Shown here in pieces: positions 45,471-55,196 of a stretch of DNA of 64,000 nt (positions are counted from its first letter, which is position 1; every line of letters starts with the position of its first letter). Both the position numbers and the translations under genes were made by a program. Location of the stretch: the NCBI RefSeq assembly GCF_000204645.1, contig NC_015422.1, positions 1,505,001 through 1,569,000 of the forward strand, written 5' to 3'. A model generated the notes under the pieces. The model searched no databases, was not told the DNA's origin, and worked only from the letters and a program-made list of their open reading frames with translations. This DNA is from Alicycliphilus denitrificans K601. Lineage in GTDB: Bacteria > Pseudomonadota > Gammaproteobacteria > Burkholderiales > Burkholderiaceae_C.

Positions 45471-47891
45471 ATGTCCGGACATACGCCCCTGCCCGCTACC
45501 CCCCTTGATCTGCCACTGTTGCCGCTGCGCGACGTGGTGGTGTTCCCCCACATGGTGATCCCCCTTTTCGTGGGACGCCCCAAGAGCATCAAGGCCCTGG
45601 AAATGGCCATGGACGCCGACCGCAGCATCATGCTGGTGGCCCAGAAGGCGGCCGCCAAGGACGAGCCCCAGGTGTCGGACATGTTCGAGGTGGGCTGCAT
45701 CTCCAACATCCTGCAGATGCTCAAGCTCCCCGACGGCACGGTGAAGGTGCTGGTCGAGGGCCAGCAGCGCGCCCAGGTGACCATGGTGCACGATGCGGAA
45801 ACGCACTTCACGGCCACGGTGACGCCGGTGCAGGAAGAGGCCGAGGACGGCAAGTCGAGCGAGATCGAGGCGCTGCGCCGCGCCGTGATGCAGCAGTTCG
45901 ACCAGTACGTGAAGCTCAACAAGAAGATCCCGCCGGAGATCCTGACCTCGATCGCGAGCATCGACGACCCGGGCCGCCTGGCAGACACCATCGCCGCCCA
46001 CCTGCCGCTCAAGCTGGAGAACAAGCAGCGCGTGCTCGATCTGGCGGACATCAAGCTGCGGCTGGAAGACCTCTTCGAGCAGCTCGACCGCGAGGTGGAC
46101 ATCCTCAACGTAGACAAGCGTATCCGCGGCCGCGTGAAGCGCCAGATGGAGAAGAGCCAGCGCGACTTCTACCTCAACGAACAGGTCAAGGCCATCCAGA
46201 AGGAGCTCGGCGAGGGCGAGGACGGCGCGGACATCGAAGAGATCGAGAAAAAGATCAAGCTCGCCAAGATGCCTGTCGAGGCGCGCAAGAAGGCCGAGGG
46301 CGAGCTCAAGAAGCTCAAGCTCATGTCGCCCATGTCGGCGGAGGCCACGGTGGTGCGCAACTACATCGACGTACTCACCAGCCTGCCCTGGAGCAAGAAG
46401 ACCAAGATCAAGCACGATCTGGCGCTTGCGGAGAACGTGCTCAATGAGGACCACTACGGCCTGGACAAGGTCAAGGACCGTATCCTCGAATACCTCGCGG
46501 TGCAGCAGCGCGTGGACAAGGTAAAGGCGCCCATCCTGTGCCTCGTGGGCCCTCCGGGCGTGGGCAAGACCTCGCTGGGCCAGTCCATCGCCAAGGCCAC
46601 GGGGCGCAAGTACGTGCGCATGGCGCTGGGTGGCATGCGCGACGAGGCGGAAATCCGCGGCCACCGCCGCACCTACATCGGCGCCATGCCGGGCAAGGTG
46701 CTGCAAAGCCTGGGCAAGGCCGGCACGCGCAACCCGCTGTTCCTGCTCGACGAGATCGACAAGCTGGGCACGGACTTCCGAGGCGATCCGTCCAGCGCAT
46801 TGCTGGAGGTGCTCGACCCCGAGCAGAACCACAAGTTCGGCGACCACTACGTCGAGGTGGACTTCGACCTGTCCGACGTGATGTTCGTCGCCACGTCGAA
46901 CTCGATGAACATCCCGCCGGCCCTGCTCGACCGCATGGAGGTGATCCGCCTCTCGGGCTACACGGAGGACGAGAAGACCAACATCGCCATCAAGTACCTG
47001 CTGCCCAAGCAGATGACCAACAATGGCGTCAAGGACGAGGAGTTGCGCGTGACCGAATCGGCCGTGCGCGACATCGTGCGCTACTACACGCGCGAGGCGG
47101 GAGTGCGCTCGCTGGAGCGCGAGCTCTCCAAGATCTGCCGCAAGGTGGTCAAGGGCCTGCAGCTCAAGAAGCTGCAGGCGCCGGTCGAGGTATCGGCGGA
47201 CAACCTGTCCGAATACCTGGGCGTGCGCAAGTTCAGCTACGGACATGCCGAGAAGCAGAACCAGGTGGGCCAGGTGGTCGGGCTGGCGTGGACCGAGGTG
47301 GGCGGCGACCTGCTCACGATCGAGGTGGCCACCATGCCGGGCAAGGGCAACATCACGCGCACGGGTTCGCTCGGGGACGTGATGAAGGAGTCCGTCGAGG
47401 CGGCACGCACCGTGGTGCGCAGCCGTGCGCGCCTGCTGGGCATCCGTGACGACGCCTTCGAGAAGCGCGACCTGCACATCCACGTGCCTGATGGCGCCAC
47501 GCCCAAGGACGGCCCGAGCGCGGGCATCGCCATGACCACGGCCATCGTCTCCGCGCTGACCGGCATACCCGTGCGCGCCGACGTGGCCATGACGGGCGAA
47601 ATCACGCTGCGCGGCGAGGTGACCGAGATCGGCGGCCTGAAGGAAAAACTGCTGGCGGCCCTGCGCGGCGGCATCAAGACGGTGCTGATACCCGAGGCCA
47701 ACGTCAAGGACCTGCAGGAGATCCCGGACAACGTGAAGAGCGGCCTGGAAATCGTGCCCGTGAAGTGGATCGACAAGGTGCTGGAGCAGGCGCTCGAACG
47801 TAAACCGACGCCGCTGGCCGAGGAGGATGTGGCCCCGGCCGTCCCCGTGGCGGCAGCGCGCGAGGCGGCTACGGGCTCCGTGAAGCATTGA
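45471..47891 (+). CDS. lon: ATP-dependent protease La (Lon)
   Basis: This 806-aa cytoplasmic AAA+ protease has an N-terminal substrate domain opening [18 protein letters not shown], Walker [14 protein letters not shown], Walker [12 protein letters not shown], and a C-terminal protease domain with Ser683 (DGPSAGIAM) and Lys726 ([11 protein letters not shown]). A GAGGA ribosome-binding site and a heat-shock promoter precede it. It degrades misfolded and regulatory proteins. Confidence 0.97.
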   Translation: MSGHTPLPATPLDLPLLPLRDVVVFPHMVIPLFVGRPKSIKALEMAMDADRSIMLVAQKAAAKDEPQVSDMFEVGCISNILQMLKLPDGTVKVLVEGQQRAQVTMVHDAETHFTATVTPVQEEAEDGKSSEIEALRRAVMQQFDQYVKLNKKIPPEILTSIASIDDPGRLADTIAAHLPLKLENKQRVLDLADIKLRLEDLFEQLDREVDILNVDKRIRGRVKRQMEKSQRDFYLNEQVKAIQKELGEGEDGADIEEIEKKIKLAKMPVEARKKAEGELKKLKLMSPMSAEATVVRNYIDVLTSLPWSKKTKIKHDLALAENVLNEDHYGLDKVKDRILEYLAVQQRVDKVKAPILCLVGPPGVGKTSLGQSIAKATGRKYVRMALGGMRDEAEIRGHRRTYIGAMPGKVLQSLGKAGTRNPLFLLDEIDKLGTDFRGDPSSALLEVLDPEQNHKFGDHYVEVDFDLSDVMFVATSNSMNIPPALLDRMEVIRLSGYTEDEKTNIAIKYLLPKQMTNNGVKDEELRVTESAVRDIVRYYTREAGVRSLERELSKICRKVVKGLQLKKLQAPVEVSADNLSEYLGVRKFSYGHAEKQNQVGQVVGLAWTEVGGDLLTIEVATMPGKGNITRTGSLGDVMKESVEAARTVVRSRARLLGIRDDAFEKRDLHIHVPDGATPKDGPSAGIAMTTAIVSALTGIPVRADVAMTGEITLRGEVTEIGGLKEKLLAALRGGIKTVLIPEANVKDLQEIPDNVKSGLEIVPVKWIDKVLEQALERKPTPLAEEDVAPAVPVAAAREAATGSVKH

Positions 47892-47986
47892 GGAAAAGAT
47901 GCGCGGATTTTTTGTGAGGCCCAAAAAATCCGCTACAATCTGCTCCATCGATGCCAAACGTTGTACAATGCAAGGCTTCGGTAAAC

Positions 47987-48062
47987 GCGGGAATAGCTCA
48001 GTTGGTAGAGCGCAACCTTGCCAAGGTTGAGGTCGTCGGTTCGAGACCGATTTCCCGCTCCA
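47987..48062 (+). tRNA. tRNA-Gly (GCC)
   Basis: This 76-nt gene has acceptor GCGGGAA pairing with TTCCCGC, encoded CCA, D-arm AGCTCAGTTGGTAGAGC, anticodon GCC at 48020-48022 and T-loop GGTTCGAGACC. Confidence 0.95.
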
Positions 48063-48072
48063 GATTCGGAGC

Positions 48073-48102
48073 AAAAAGGGGAAGCTTCTGCTTCCCCTTT
48101 TT
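48073..48102 (+). terminator. terminator between tRNA-Gly and tRNA-Cys
   Basis: AAAAAGGGGAAGC and GCTTCCCCTTTTT form a 13-bp stem with loop TTCT, working in both directions by symmetry. It lies in the 57-nt spacer between the two tRNA genes. Confidence 0.75.
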
Positions 48103-48119
48103 GTCAAGAAGCAGGATTC

Positions 48120-48193
48120 GGCGCGGTAGCAAAGCGGTTATGCACCGGATTGCAAATCCGTTGAGGCCGGTTCGACTCCGGCCCGCGCCTCCA
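48120..48193 (+). tRNA. tRNA-Cys (GCA)
   Basis: This 74-nt gene has acceptor GGCGCGG pairing with CCGCGCC, encoded CCA, anticodon GCA at 48152-48154, and T-loop GGTTCGACTCC. Confidence 0.95.
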
Positions 48194-48233
48194 AAGAACT
48201 CAATATCAAACCAACGATTTACAAAGGCCGCTG

Positions 48234-48259
48234 ACCAGCGGCCTTTTTTCTTGCTGCCC
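48234..48259 (+). terminator. terminator after tRNA-Cys
   Basis: AAGGCCGCT and AGCGGCCTT with loop GACC are followed by a T-run. It ends the tRNA-Cys transcript about 40 nt downstream. Confidence 0.8.
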
Positions 48260-48361
48260 GATCAGTTGCCCAATCCAGCCCAAGCGGTCGCATGGGCGGC
48301 ACAGTGGATGCCTATGGCCTGTTAGGATTGCCGGACTCCATGTAATTGAGCGCAGAAGAAA

Positions 48362-48979
48362 ATGGCAAGAAAGCAGAAGACAGGCTCCACCAACGCGAAC
48401 GAGACCCGCGAGAATCTTCTCAAGCTTGCCGCCCGCACGTTCGGCACCCAGGGCTATTCGGCCACCACCATGCGCGCCATCGCCGAGCAGGCGGGGATCG
48501 AGGCGGCCAGCATCTACTACCACTTCTCCTCGAAGGAGGAACTGGTCGATGAGGTGATGGAGCAGGGCGCCGGCCGGATCGTTCAGGAACTGAACGGGCA
48601 CATCGAGGCCCTGGGGCCCGATGCGACGGCTGAGCAACGCTTCCGGGCCGCCGTGCTGGGGCAAATGACCGGTCTGGTCAAGCACGGCGATTTCGCCCTG
48701 GCGCACGGCAGGCTGCTGGGGCAGTTGCCGGAGGCGGTGCGCGAGCGGCAGGTCAAGCGGCGCGAGCGCCACCAGAAGCTCTGGAATGGGTTGCTGGAGG
48801 GTCTGCGCACCGAGGGTCGGCTGCGCGGCGACGTCGATATCCACCTGGCGCGGATCTTCATCCTGGGCAGCATCAATTCCATCCAGTCGTGGTTCAACCC
48901 CCGCAAGGGGGCGTTGGAGAAGATCGCCGACCAGCTCTGCGACATGTTCTTCGCGGGGGTGAGCCCGCCGGCTTCCTGA
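48362..48979 (+). CDS. TetR-family transcriptional regulator
   Basis: This 205-aa regulator has an N-terminal TetR helix-turn-helix (LLKLAARTFGTQGYSATTMR, AGIEAASIYYHFSSKEELV) and a ligand-binding C-terminal domain. It lies immediately before the catabolic operon in the same orientation and is the obvious candidate to bind the palindrome at 49118. It probably responds to an acyl-CoA or the pathway substrate; this is inferred from position only. Confidence 0.88.
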   Translation: MARKQKTGSTNANETRENLLKLAARTFGTQGYSATTMRAIAEQAGIEAASIYYHFSSKEELVDEVMEQGAGRIVQELNGHIEALGPDATAEQRFRAAVLGQMTGLVKHGDFALAHGRLLGQLPEAVRERQVKRRERHQKLWNGLLEGLRTEGRLRGDVDIHLARIFILGSINSIQSWFNPRKGALEKIADQLCDMFFAGVSPPAS

Positions 48980-49117
48980 TTCGTTTTCCTCGGCACCGCG
49001 CGTACCTTGTCGATCGCGCGCCCGCTTCCACGGCGAAGCGGGCGCGCCATTGTTTTTGTTCGTCTGGATAAGGATGGGTGTTAACCCTAATGACAAGAAT
49101 GTGGTCTCCCCTTCAAA

Positions 49118-49135
49118 CTAACTATCAGTTGTTAG
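49118..49135. promoter_or_regulatory. candidate TetR operator before the CoA-catabolic operon
   Basis: CTAAC-N8-GTTAG is an 18-bp dyad (CTAACTATC / AGTTGTTAG) in an AT-rich stretch between the TetR gene and the first catabolic gene. Confidence 0.45.
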
Positions 49136-49183
49136 ATAAATGTTTGGCGATTGAAAGACGAAACCCAACAGGACGAGGTGGAC

Positions 49184-50068
49184 ATGACGACACAGATGAA
49201 ACCCATACGCTCTTTTCTCTTTGTTCCGGGCAACAAGGAGTCGATGCTCGACAAGGCGGCAGGCGCGAAGGCCGACGCGCTGATCCTCGACCTGGAGGAC
49301 AGCGTGCCGCCCGCCGAGAAGCTGGCCGCGCGCGCGCTGGTCGCCCGCAAGATCCCCGAGCTCATCGCCCAGGGCCAGCGCATCTGGGTGCGCGTGAACC
49401 GCACGGCGCACATCTATGACCTGGACGACATCCTCGCCGTCGTGCAGCCGGGCGTGGAGGGCATCTACATCTCCAAGCCCTGGGGCCCGGAGGACGTGCA
49501 CATGGCCTCCTGCATGATTGCCGAGGCCGAGACGCGCGCCAACCTGCCGCTGGGCTCGGTCGGCCTGATCCCGCTGCTGGAGACGGCGCGCTCCATGCAG
49601 CTGTGCTTCGAGATCGCGCAGATCCCGCGCGTGGTCGGCATCGTGGGCGCCACGGCCAAGAACGCCGACGTGGGCCGCGCGCTCAAGTACGTGTGGACGG
49701 CCGAGGGCCGCGAATCGGAGTACATGAAGTCCCGCGTGGTCATGGCCGCGCGCGCCGCGGGCAAGCAGCCCATCGGCGGCATCTGGCAGCAGATCAAGGA
49801 CCTGGAGGGGCTGGCCAAGGCCTCGGCGTTCGACCGGCAGCTGGGCATGTCGGGCGAGCTGGCCCTGCACCCGATGCAGGTGGAAACCATCAACCGCACC
49901 TACACGCCGACGGCCGAGGAGGTCGCGTTCTACCAGGGAATGATCGACGCGCTCGAAGAAGCCCAGAAACAGGGCCGCGCCTCCGTCATGTACGACGGCG
50001 AGCACATCGACATCGCCCACGTCAAGACCGCGCGCGACGTGATCGCGCTCGCCCAATCCTTCAACTGA
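49184..50068 (+). CDS. CitE-like CoA-ester lyase (HpcH/HpaI family)
   Basis: This 294-aa TIM-barrel protein shows RSFLFVPGNKESMLDKA, DALILDLEDSVPPAEK (metal-binding Asp/Glu), VRVNRTAHIYDLDD and GLIPLLETA. Homologues cleave malyl-, citramalyl- or beta-methylmalyl-CoA. With the MaoC hydratase downstream it could split a hydroxylated C5 acyl-CoA. ATG 49184 follows GGACGAGG; an ATG-like extension at 49151 looks untranslated. Confidence 0.82.
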   Translation: MTTQMKPIRSFLFVPGNKESMLDKAAGAKADALILDLEDSVPPAEKLAARALVARKIPELIAQGQRIWVRVNRTAHIYDLDDILAVVQPGVEGIYISKPWGPEDVHMASCMIAEAETRANLPLGSVGLIPLLETARSMQLCFEIAQIPRVVGIVGATAKNADVGRALKYVWTAEGRESEYMKSRVVMAARAAGKQPIGGIWQQIKDLEGLAKASAFDRQLGMSGELALHPMQVETINRTYTPTAEEVAFYQGMIDALEEAQKQGRASVMYDGEHIDIAHVKTARDVIALAQSFN

Positions 50069-50095
50069 CCGCACACCCCTCAAGGAGATACTGAA

Positions 50096-50557
50096 ATGGC
50101 AGGCCTTTACTTCGAAGAATTCAAGCCCGGCATGGTGATCGAGCACGCCATCCGCCGCACCGTGACCGAGACCGACAACATCCTGTTTTCGGCCATGACC
50201 TACAACTGTGCGCCGCTGCACATCGACGCCGAGTACAGCGCCAAGACGATGTACGGCCAGCGCCTGGTCAACAGCATGTTCCTGCTGGCGCTGGTGGCTG
50301 GCATCACCGTGTACGAGACCACGCTGGGCACCACGCTGGGCAACCTGGGTTTTGGCGAGATCGCTTTCCCCAAGCCCACCTTCCACGGCGACACCATCCG
50401 CGTGGAGACCGAGATCCTGGAAACCCGCCAGTCCAAGAGCCGCCCCGACACCGGCATCGTCACCTTCAAGCACGTGGCCAAGAACCAGCGCGACGAGATC
50501 GTCTGCACGGCCGTGCGCACGGGCCTGATGATGCTCAAGCCCGCCGACAAGGCATAA
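50096..50557 (+). CDS. MaoC-family acyl-CoA hydratase
   Basis: This 153-aa hot-dog-fold protein has the MaoC motif written as MTYNCAPLHIDAEYS; the usual catalytic Asp before xNP is Asn here. Other family features are FPKPTFHGDTIRVETEIL and SRPDTGIVTFKHVAKNQ. It likely hydrates an enoyl-CoA between the dehydrogenase and the lyase. AAGGAGA precedes its ATG. Confidence 0.82.
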   Translation: MAGLYFEEFKPGMVIEHAIRRTVTETDNILFSAMTYNCAPLHIDAEYSAKTMYGQRLVNSMFLLALVAGITVYETTLGTTLGNLGFGEIAFPKPTFHGDTIRVETEILETRQSKSRPDTGIVTFKHVAKNQRDEIVCTAVRTGLMMLKPADKA

Positions 50558-50568
50558 GGAGAGCCGCG

Positions 50569-51735
50569 ATGGACTACCAGCTCAGCGAAGACCAGCAGGC
50601 CATCGTCGATGCCGCAGAGAAGATCTGCGCCGACTTTCCGCTCGAATACTGGCGCAACAAGGACAAGAACCACGAGTTCCCGCACGAGTTCTTCGAAGCC
50701 GTGGCCAGCGGCGGCTGGCTGGGCATCTGCATGCCCGAGGACGTGGGCGGCGCCAACCTGGGCGTGACCGAGGCGGCCCTGTTCATGCGCACCGTGGCCG
50801 AGTGCGGCGGCCAGGCAGCGGCATCGACCATCCACATGAACATCTTCGGCCTGCAGCCGGTGGTGCACTTCGGCACCGAGGAGCAGAAGAAGCGCTGGCT
50901 GCCGCCCTTCGCCCGGGGCGAGAACAAGGCCTGCTTCGCGGTGACCGAGCCCGATACGGGCCTGGACACCACCAAGCTCAAGGTGACGGCCCAAAAGCAG
51001 CCCAATGGCGACTACCTCATCTCGGGCAAGAAGGTCTTCATCTCCACCGCGCAGGTGGCCGACCACATGCTGATCCTGGCGCGCACCACGCCCATCGAAG
51101 AGGTGAAGAAGCACAGCGAGGGCCTGAGCCTGTTCTACACCAAGCTCGACCGCAAGTACGTGGACATCCGCGAGATCGACAAGCTGGGCCGCGCCGCTGT
51201 CGATACCAACGAGATGTTCATCGACAACCTGCCGGTGTCCAAGGATTCGCTCATCGGCGAGGAGGGCAAGGGCCTATCCTACATCTTCCACGGCATGAAC
51301 GCCGAGCGCGTGCTGGTGGCGGTGGAGCAGGTGGGCATCGGCCGCGCGGTGCTCAAGCTGGCCACGCAGTACGCCAAGGAGCGCATCGTGTTCGGCCGCC
51401 CCATCGGCAAGAACCAGGGCGTGCAGCACCCGCTGGCGCGCAGTTGGGCGGAGCTGGAGGCGGCCAACCACATGATCTTCGCGGCGGCCAGCCTGTACGA
51501 CAAGGGCCAGCCCTGTGGGTCGGAAGCCAACGCGGCCAAGCTGCTGGCGTCGGAGGCGTGCATGAACGCCTGCCAGACCTCGATCCTCACGCACGGCGGC
51601 TTCGGCTACGCGAAGGAATACCACGTGGAGCGCTTCATGCGCGAGGCCTGGATCGGCTACATCGCGCCCGTCACGCCCCAGCTCATCCTGTCGAACATCG
51701 CCGAGCGCAAGCTCGGCCTGCCCAAGTCGTATTGA
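50569..51735 (+). CDS. acyl-CoA dehydrogenase
   Basis: This 388-aa flavoenzyme has the ACAD signatures CFAVTEPDTGLDT, YLISGKKVFISTAQ and YAKERIVFGRPIGKNQGVQH. The usual catalytic Glu region (EGTxEI) reads IAPVTPQLIL, while a Glu in MNAERVLVAVEQ occupies the isovaleryl-CoA-dehydrogenase-type position. It probably oxidises a branched or short acyl-CoA. It is 11 nt after the MaoC gene. Confidence 0.87.
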   Translation: MDYQLSEDQQAIVDAAEKICADFPLEYWRNKDKNHEFPHEFFEAVASGGWLGICMPEDVGGANLGVTEAALFMRTVAECGGQAAASTIHMNIFGLQPVVHFGTEEQKKRWLPPFARGENKACFAVTEPDTGLDTTKLKVTAQKQPNGDYLISGKKVFISTAQVADHMLILARTTPIEEVKKHSEGLSLFYTKLDRKYVDIREIDKLGRAAVDTNEMFIDNLPVSKDSLIGEEGKGLSYIFHGMNAERVLVAVEQVGIGRAVLKLATQYAKERIVFGRPIGKNQGVQHPLARSWAELEAANHMIFAAASLYDKGQPCGSEANAAKLLASEACMNACQTSILTHGGFGYAKEYHVERFMREAWIGYIAPVTPQLILSNIAERKLGLPKSY

Positions 51736-51737
51736 TG

Positions 51738-51787
51738 AAAAAATGGCCTCCGGCGCCCGTCCATAAAGCGCTGGCAGCTATTGAATT
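51738..51787 (+). repeat. dispersed palindromic repeat, copy F
   Basis: AAAATGGCCTCCGGCGCCC and the following AAAGCGCTGGCAGCTATTGA match the family consensus. It sits in the 76-nt gap between the acyl-CoA dehydrogenase and CoA-transferase genes. Confidence 0.7.
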
Positions 51788-51811
51788 GGTAGTGAATCTC
51801 AGGAGACAAGC

Positions 51812-53056
51812 ATGTCCGCGACCAAGCCCCTGGAAGGCATCCGCGTCCTCGATCTGACCGTCGCGCTCGCGGGGCCATATGGCTCGCTGCTGCTCGGCGG
51901 CCTGGGTGCGGAGGTGATCCGCGTGGAGTCGCCCAGCGGCGGCGACATCGCGCGCAACAACCCGCCCTACGTCAACCAGGAGGGCATCCACTTCGGCGTG
52001 CGGCATGCAGACGACGTGTCGCTGTCCATCCTCAACCGCGCGCGCAACAAGAAGAGCATCACGCTGGACCTGAAGTCGCCCCAGGGCAAGGCGCTGTTCA
52101 TGCAGCTGGCCCAGGAATGCGACGTGCTCATCGAGAACGCCAGCGAGGGCGCCACGGCGCGCCTGGGCGTGGACTACGAGAGCGTGCGAGCGGCCAACCC
52201 GAAGATCATCTACGCCTCGATCAAGGCCTTCGGCGAGCCCAGCCCCTACCCCAACCTCAAGGGCATGGACATCATCGTGCAGGCGCTCTCGGGCATCATG
52301 GACGTGACCGGCTTCGCCGACGGGCCGCCCACGCGCCTGGGCCTGCCGCTGGCGGACATGATCGCGCCGCTGTATGCCGTCAACGGCATCCTCTCGGCGC
52401 TGATCCACCGCGGCCGCACGGGCGAGGGCCAGCGCGTGCAGGTCTCCATGCTCGACTGCCTGGCCTCGCTGGTGGCCGAGGAGCATTTCGACATTTACCT
52501 GAAAGCCGGCTACCCACGGCGCTCGGGCAACTTCATGGAGCGGCTCACACCGTTTGGCGTCTACAAGACGCGGGACGGCTACGTGGCCCTGGTGGCCTTC
52601 CAGCCCGACTGGTTCCAGAACCTCACCGAGGCCATCGGGCGGCCCGAACTCGCGCAGGACCCGCGCTTCGCCGTGCTGGGGCCGCGCACCAGGAACTCGG
52701 CGGAGATCAACGCCATCATCCAGGACTCGCTGGGCCGGCACACCAGCGCCGAGGCCATCCGCGAGCTGCAGGAAAAGCGCGGCGTGCCCTGTGCCGAAGT
52801 GCGCACGCCCGAGCAGGTGCTGGCCGACTGCCACCTGCAGGAGCGCGGCGCCGTGGTGCCGCTGGAGCACCCGGGCCTGGCCGCCAGCGGCACCCAGGCC
52901 ATGGGCATGGGGCTGCCGATCCAGTTCTCCGAATCGCCCGTGCGCTTCGACCAGCCCGCGCAGGCGCTGGGCGCGGCCAACGACGACATCTATCGCGGCC
53001 TGCTCAAGCTCTCGGAAGAGCAGTTGCGCCAACTGCGTGAGCAAGGGGTCATCTGA
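51812..53056 (+). CDS. CaiB/BaiF CoA-transferase
   Basis: This 414-aa family III CoA-transferase opens LEGIRVLDLTVALAGPYGS. It carries the catalytic Asp in GLPLADMIAPLYAVNGILSA and the ILNRARNKKSITLDLKSPQG block. It probably activates a carboxylic acid using a CoA thioester donor. An AGGAGA site precedes its ATG. Confidence 0.88.
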   Translation: MSATKPLEGIRVLDLTVALAGPYGSLLLGGLGAEVIRVESPSGGDIARNNPPYVNQEGIHFGVRHADDVSLSILNRARNKKSITLDLKSPQGKALFMQLAQECDVLIENASEGATARLGVDYESVRAANPKIIYASIKAFGEPSPYPNLKGMDIIVQALSGIMDVTGFADGPPTRLGLPLADMIAPLYAVNGILSALIHRGRTGEGQRVQVSMLDCLASLVAEEHFDIYLKAGYPRRSGNFMERLTPFGVYKTRDGYVALVAFQPDWFQNLTEAIGRPELAQDPRFAVLGPRTRNSAEINAIIQDSLGRHTSAEAIRELQEKRGVPCAEVRTPEQVLADCHLQERGAVVPLEHPGLAASGTQAMGMGLPIQFSESPVRFDQPAQALGAANDDIYRGLLKLSEEQLRQLREQGVI

Positions 53057-53057
53057 C

Positions 53058-54218
53058 ATGGCCGCCCCCCGCTCTGGCCCGCTCGCGGGCATCAAGGTGG
53101 TGGAGATCGCGGGCATCGGACCGGGGCCGCTCGCCGCCATGTTCCTGGCCGACCTGGGCGCCACCGTCATCCGCGTCGACCGCAAGGAGCCCTCGGGCCT
53201 GGGCGCGCCGCGCCCGGTGCAGTTCGACCTGGGGCTGCGCAACCGCCGCTCCATCCGCGTGGACCTGAAGGACCCCGCCGCCGTCGAACTGGTGATGGAG
53301 CTGGTCGGCCAGGCCGACGCGCTGATCGAAGGCTTTCGCCCCGGCGTGATGGAGCGCCTGAGCCTGGGCCCCGACGCCTGCCTGAAAGCCAATCCACGCC
53401 TGGTCTACGGCCGCGTGACGGGCTGGGGGCAGGACGGGCCGCTGTCGCAGGTCGCAGGGCATGACCTGAACTACATCTCGATCACCGGCGCCCTGCATGC
53501 CATGGGCCGCGCGGGGCAGGCGCCCACGCCGCCGCTCAACGTGCTGGGCGATTACGCGGGCGGCTCGCTCTACCTCGCGTTCGGGCTGCTCGCGGGCATC
53601 CTGGAGGCGCGCACGTCCGGCCAGGGGCAGGTGGTGGATGCGGCCATGGTGGATGGCGTGGCCTCCATCATGACGGTGACCATGGGCCTGCACGCGGCGG
53701 GCATGATGGGCAAGGAGCGCGGCACCAACCTGCTCGATACCGGCGCGCATTTCTACGAGGTGTACGAGTGCGCCGATGGCAGGCACCTGAGCGTCGCGCC
53801 CATCGAGGGCAAGTTCTACCGCCTGCTGCTGGAGAAGCTGGGGCTGCAGGACCACCCGTTGCTGCAGCAGCAGATGGACAAGGCGTGCTGGCCCGAGGCC
53901 AAGCAGGTGCTGGCCGCCAGATTCAAGGAACGCACGCGCGATGAGTGGACCGCGCTGCTCGGCCACCTGGACGCCTGCGTCGCGCCCGTGCTGGACTTCG
54001 ACGAGGCGCCCCGGCACCCGCACGTGAAGGCGCGCGGCACGCTCACCGAGGTCGCCGGCGTGGTGCAGCCCGCGCCCGGCCCGCGCTTCTCGCGCACGCC
54101 CGCGGCGCGGCCCGAGCCGCCCGCGCCCCCGTCCACCGAGAACGCCCTCGCGGCGCTGCAAGGCTGGCTGCCCCAGGAGCGCATCCAGGCCTACCAATCG
54201 CACAACACTTTCATCTAA
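53058..54218 (+). CDS. alpha-methylacyl-CoA racemase-like protein (CaiB/BaiF family)
   Basis: This 386-aa protein opens LAGIKVVEIAGIGPGPLAAM. It contains GHDLNYISITGALHAMGR (His of AMACR/MCR) and PLNVLGDYAGGSLYLAF (Asp), which fit alpha-methylacyl-CoA racemase rather than a plain CoA-transferase. Such enzymes invert 2-methylacyl-CoA. It starts 1 nt after the previous stop. Confidence 0.82.
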   Translation: MAAPRSGPLAGIKVVEIAGIGPGPLAAMFLADLGATVIRVDRKEPSGLGAPRPVQFDLGLRNRRSIRVDLKDPAAVELVMELVGQADALIEGFRPGVMERLSLGPDACLKANPRLVYGRVTGWGQDGPLSQVAGHDLNYISITGALHAMGRAGQAPTPPLNVLGDYAGGSLYLAFGLLAGILEARTSGQGQVVDAAMVDGVASIMTVTMGLHAAGMMGKERGTNLLDTGAHFYEVYECADGRHLSVAPIEGKFYRLLLEKLGLQDHPLLQQQMDKACWPEAKQVLAARFKERTRDEWTALLGHLDACVAPVLDFDEAPRHPHVKARGTLTEVAGVVQPAPGPRFSRTPAARPEPPAPPSTENALAALQGWLPQERIQAYQSHNTFI

Positions 54219-54230
54219 GGAGACACAGCC

Positions 54231-55196
54231 ATGATGCATCGACGCACCTTCGCAGGCGCCCTGGCGCTGGCCGCCCTGGCTCCGGCAGCCTTCGCTGCGG
54301 ACTGGCCCGACGGCAAGACCATCCGCATCGTCGTGGCCACGGGCGTGGGCTCGGGCTCGGACCTCACGGCGCGCCAGATCGCCACCGGGCTGGGCAAGGA
54401 GCTGAACACGCCGGTGATCATCGAGAACAAGACCGGCGCGGGCGGCGTGATCGGCACCGACTTCGTCGCCAAGGCCGCGCCGGACGGGTACACGCTGCTG
54501 GGCACCTACGCGCAGCACTACACCAACCAGCTCGTGCAGAAGACGCCCTACGACGCGATCAAGGACTTCGAGCCCATCGCGCGCATCGCCAATTCGGCGC
54601 TGGTGATCTCGGTCGCGGCGAACTCGCCCTACAAGACGCTCAAGGACGTGATCGAGGCCGCCAAACAGAAGCCCGGCTTCATCACCTACGGCTCCTCGGG
54701 CAACGGCACCACCTCGCACATGGCGGCGGCGCTGTTCGAGCACATGGCCGGCGTCAAGCTCAACCACGTGCCCTACAAGGCACCGGGCCAGGTGGCGCTG
54801 GACGCGGCGGCGGGGCAGATCGACCTGAGCTTCAACGGCATGTCCTCGGTACTGCCGCTCATCAAGGGCGGGCGCCTGCGGCCCCTGGCCGTCACGACGC
54901 CGCAGCGCTCGCAAAGCCTGCCCGACGTACCCACCGTGGCGGAACTGGGCCACCCCGGCTACGAGGCCGCCTCGCCCATCTGGATCTTCGCGCCGCGCGG
55001 CACGCCGCAGGCCATCGTGAACAAGCTGTCCGAGGCCGTCGTGCGCCAGGCGCAGTCGCAGGGCTTCAGGGACCTGTGCCTGAACCAGGGGCTGGAGGTG
55101 GACATCCAGAACGCCGCCACCGCCAAGGCAGCCGGCCCGGCCGAGCTGGAGAAGTGGCGCAAGCTCATGAGCGTGGCCGGAGCCAAGGCCGAATGA
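54231..55196 (+). CDS. Bug-family (TctC-like) solute receptor
   Basis: This 321-aa periplasmic receptor has signal peptide MMHRRTFAGALALAALAPAA and the Bug fold (IRIVVATGVGSGSDLTARQI, IENKTGAGGVIGTD, DAIKDFEPIARI). Bug proteins bind carboxylates. No TctA/TctB membrane genes are adjacent, so it is an orphan receptor in this window. Confidence 0.88.
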   Translation: MMHRRTFAGALALAALAPAAFAADWPDGKTIRIVVATGVGSGSDLTARQIATGLGKELNTPVIIENKTGAGGVIGTDFVAKAAPDGYTLLGTYAQHYTNQLVQKTPYDAIKDFEPIARIANSALVISVAANSPYKTLKDVIEAAKQKPGFITYGSSGNGTTSHMAAALFEHMAGVKLNHVPYKAPGQVALDAAAGQIDLSFNGMSSVLPLIKGGRLRPLAVTTPQRSQSLPDVPTVAELGHPGYEAASPIWIFAPRGTPQAIVNKLSEAVVRQAQSQGFRDLCLNQGLEVDIQNAATAKAAGPAELEKWRKLMSVAGAKAE

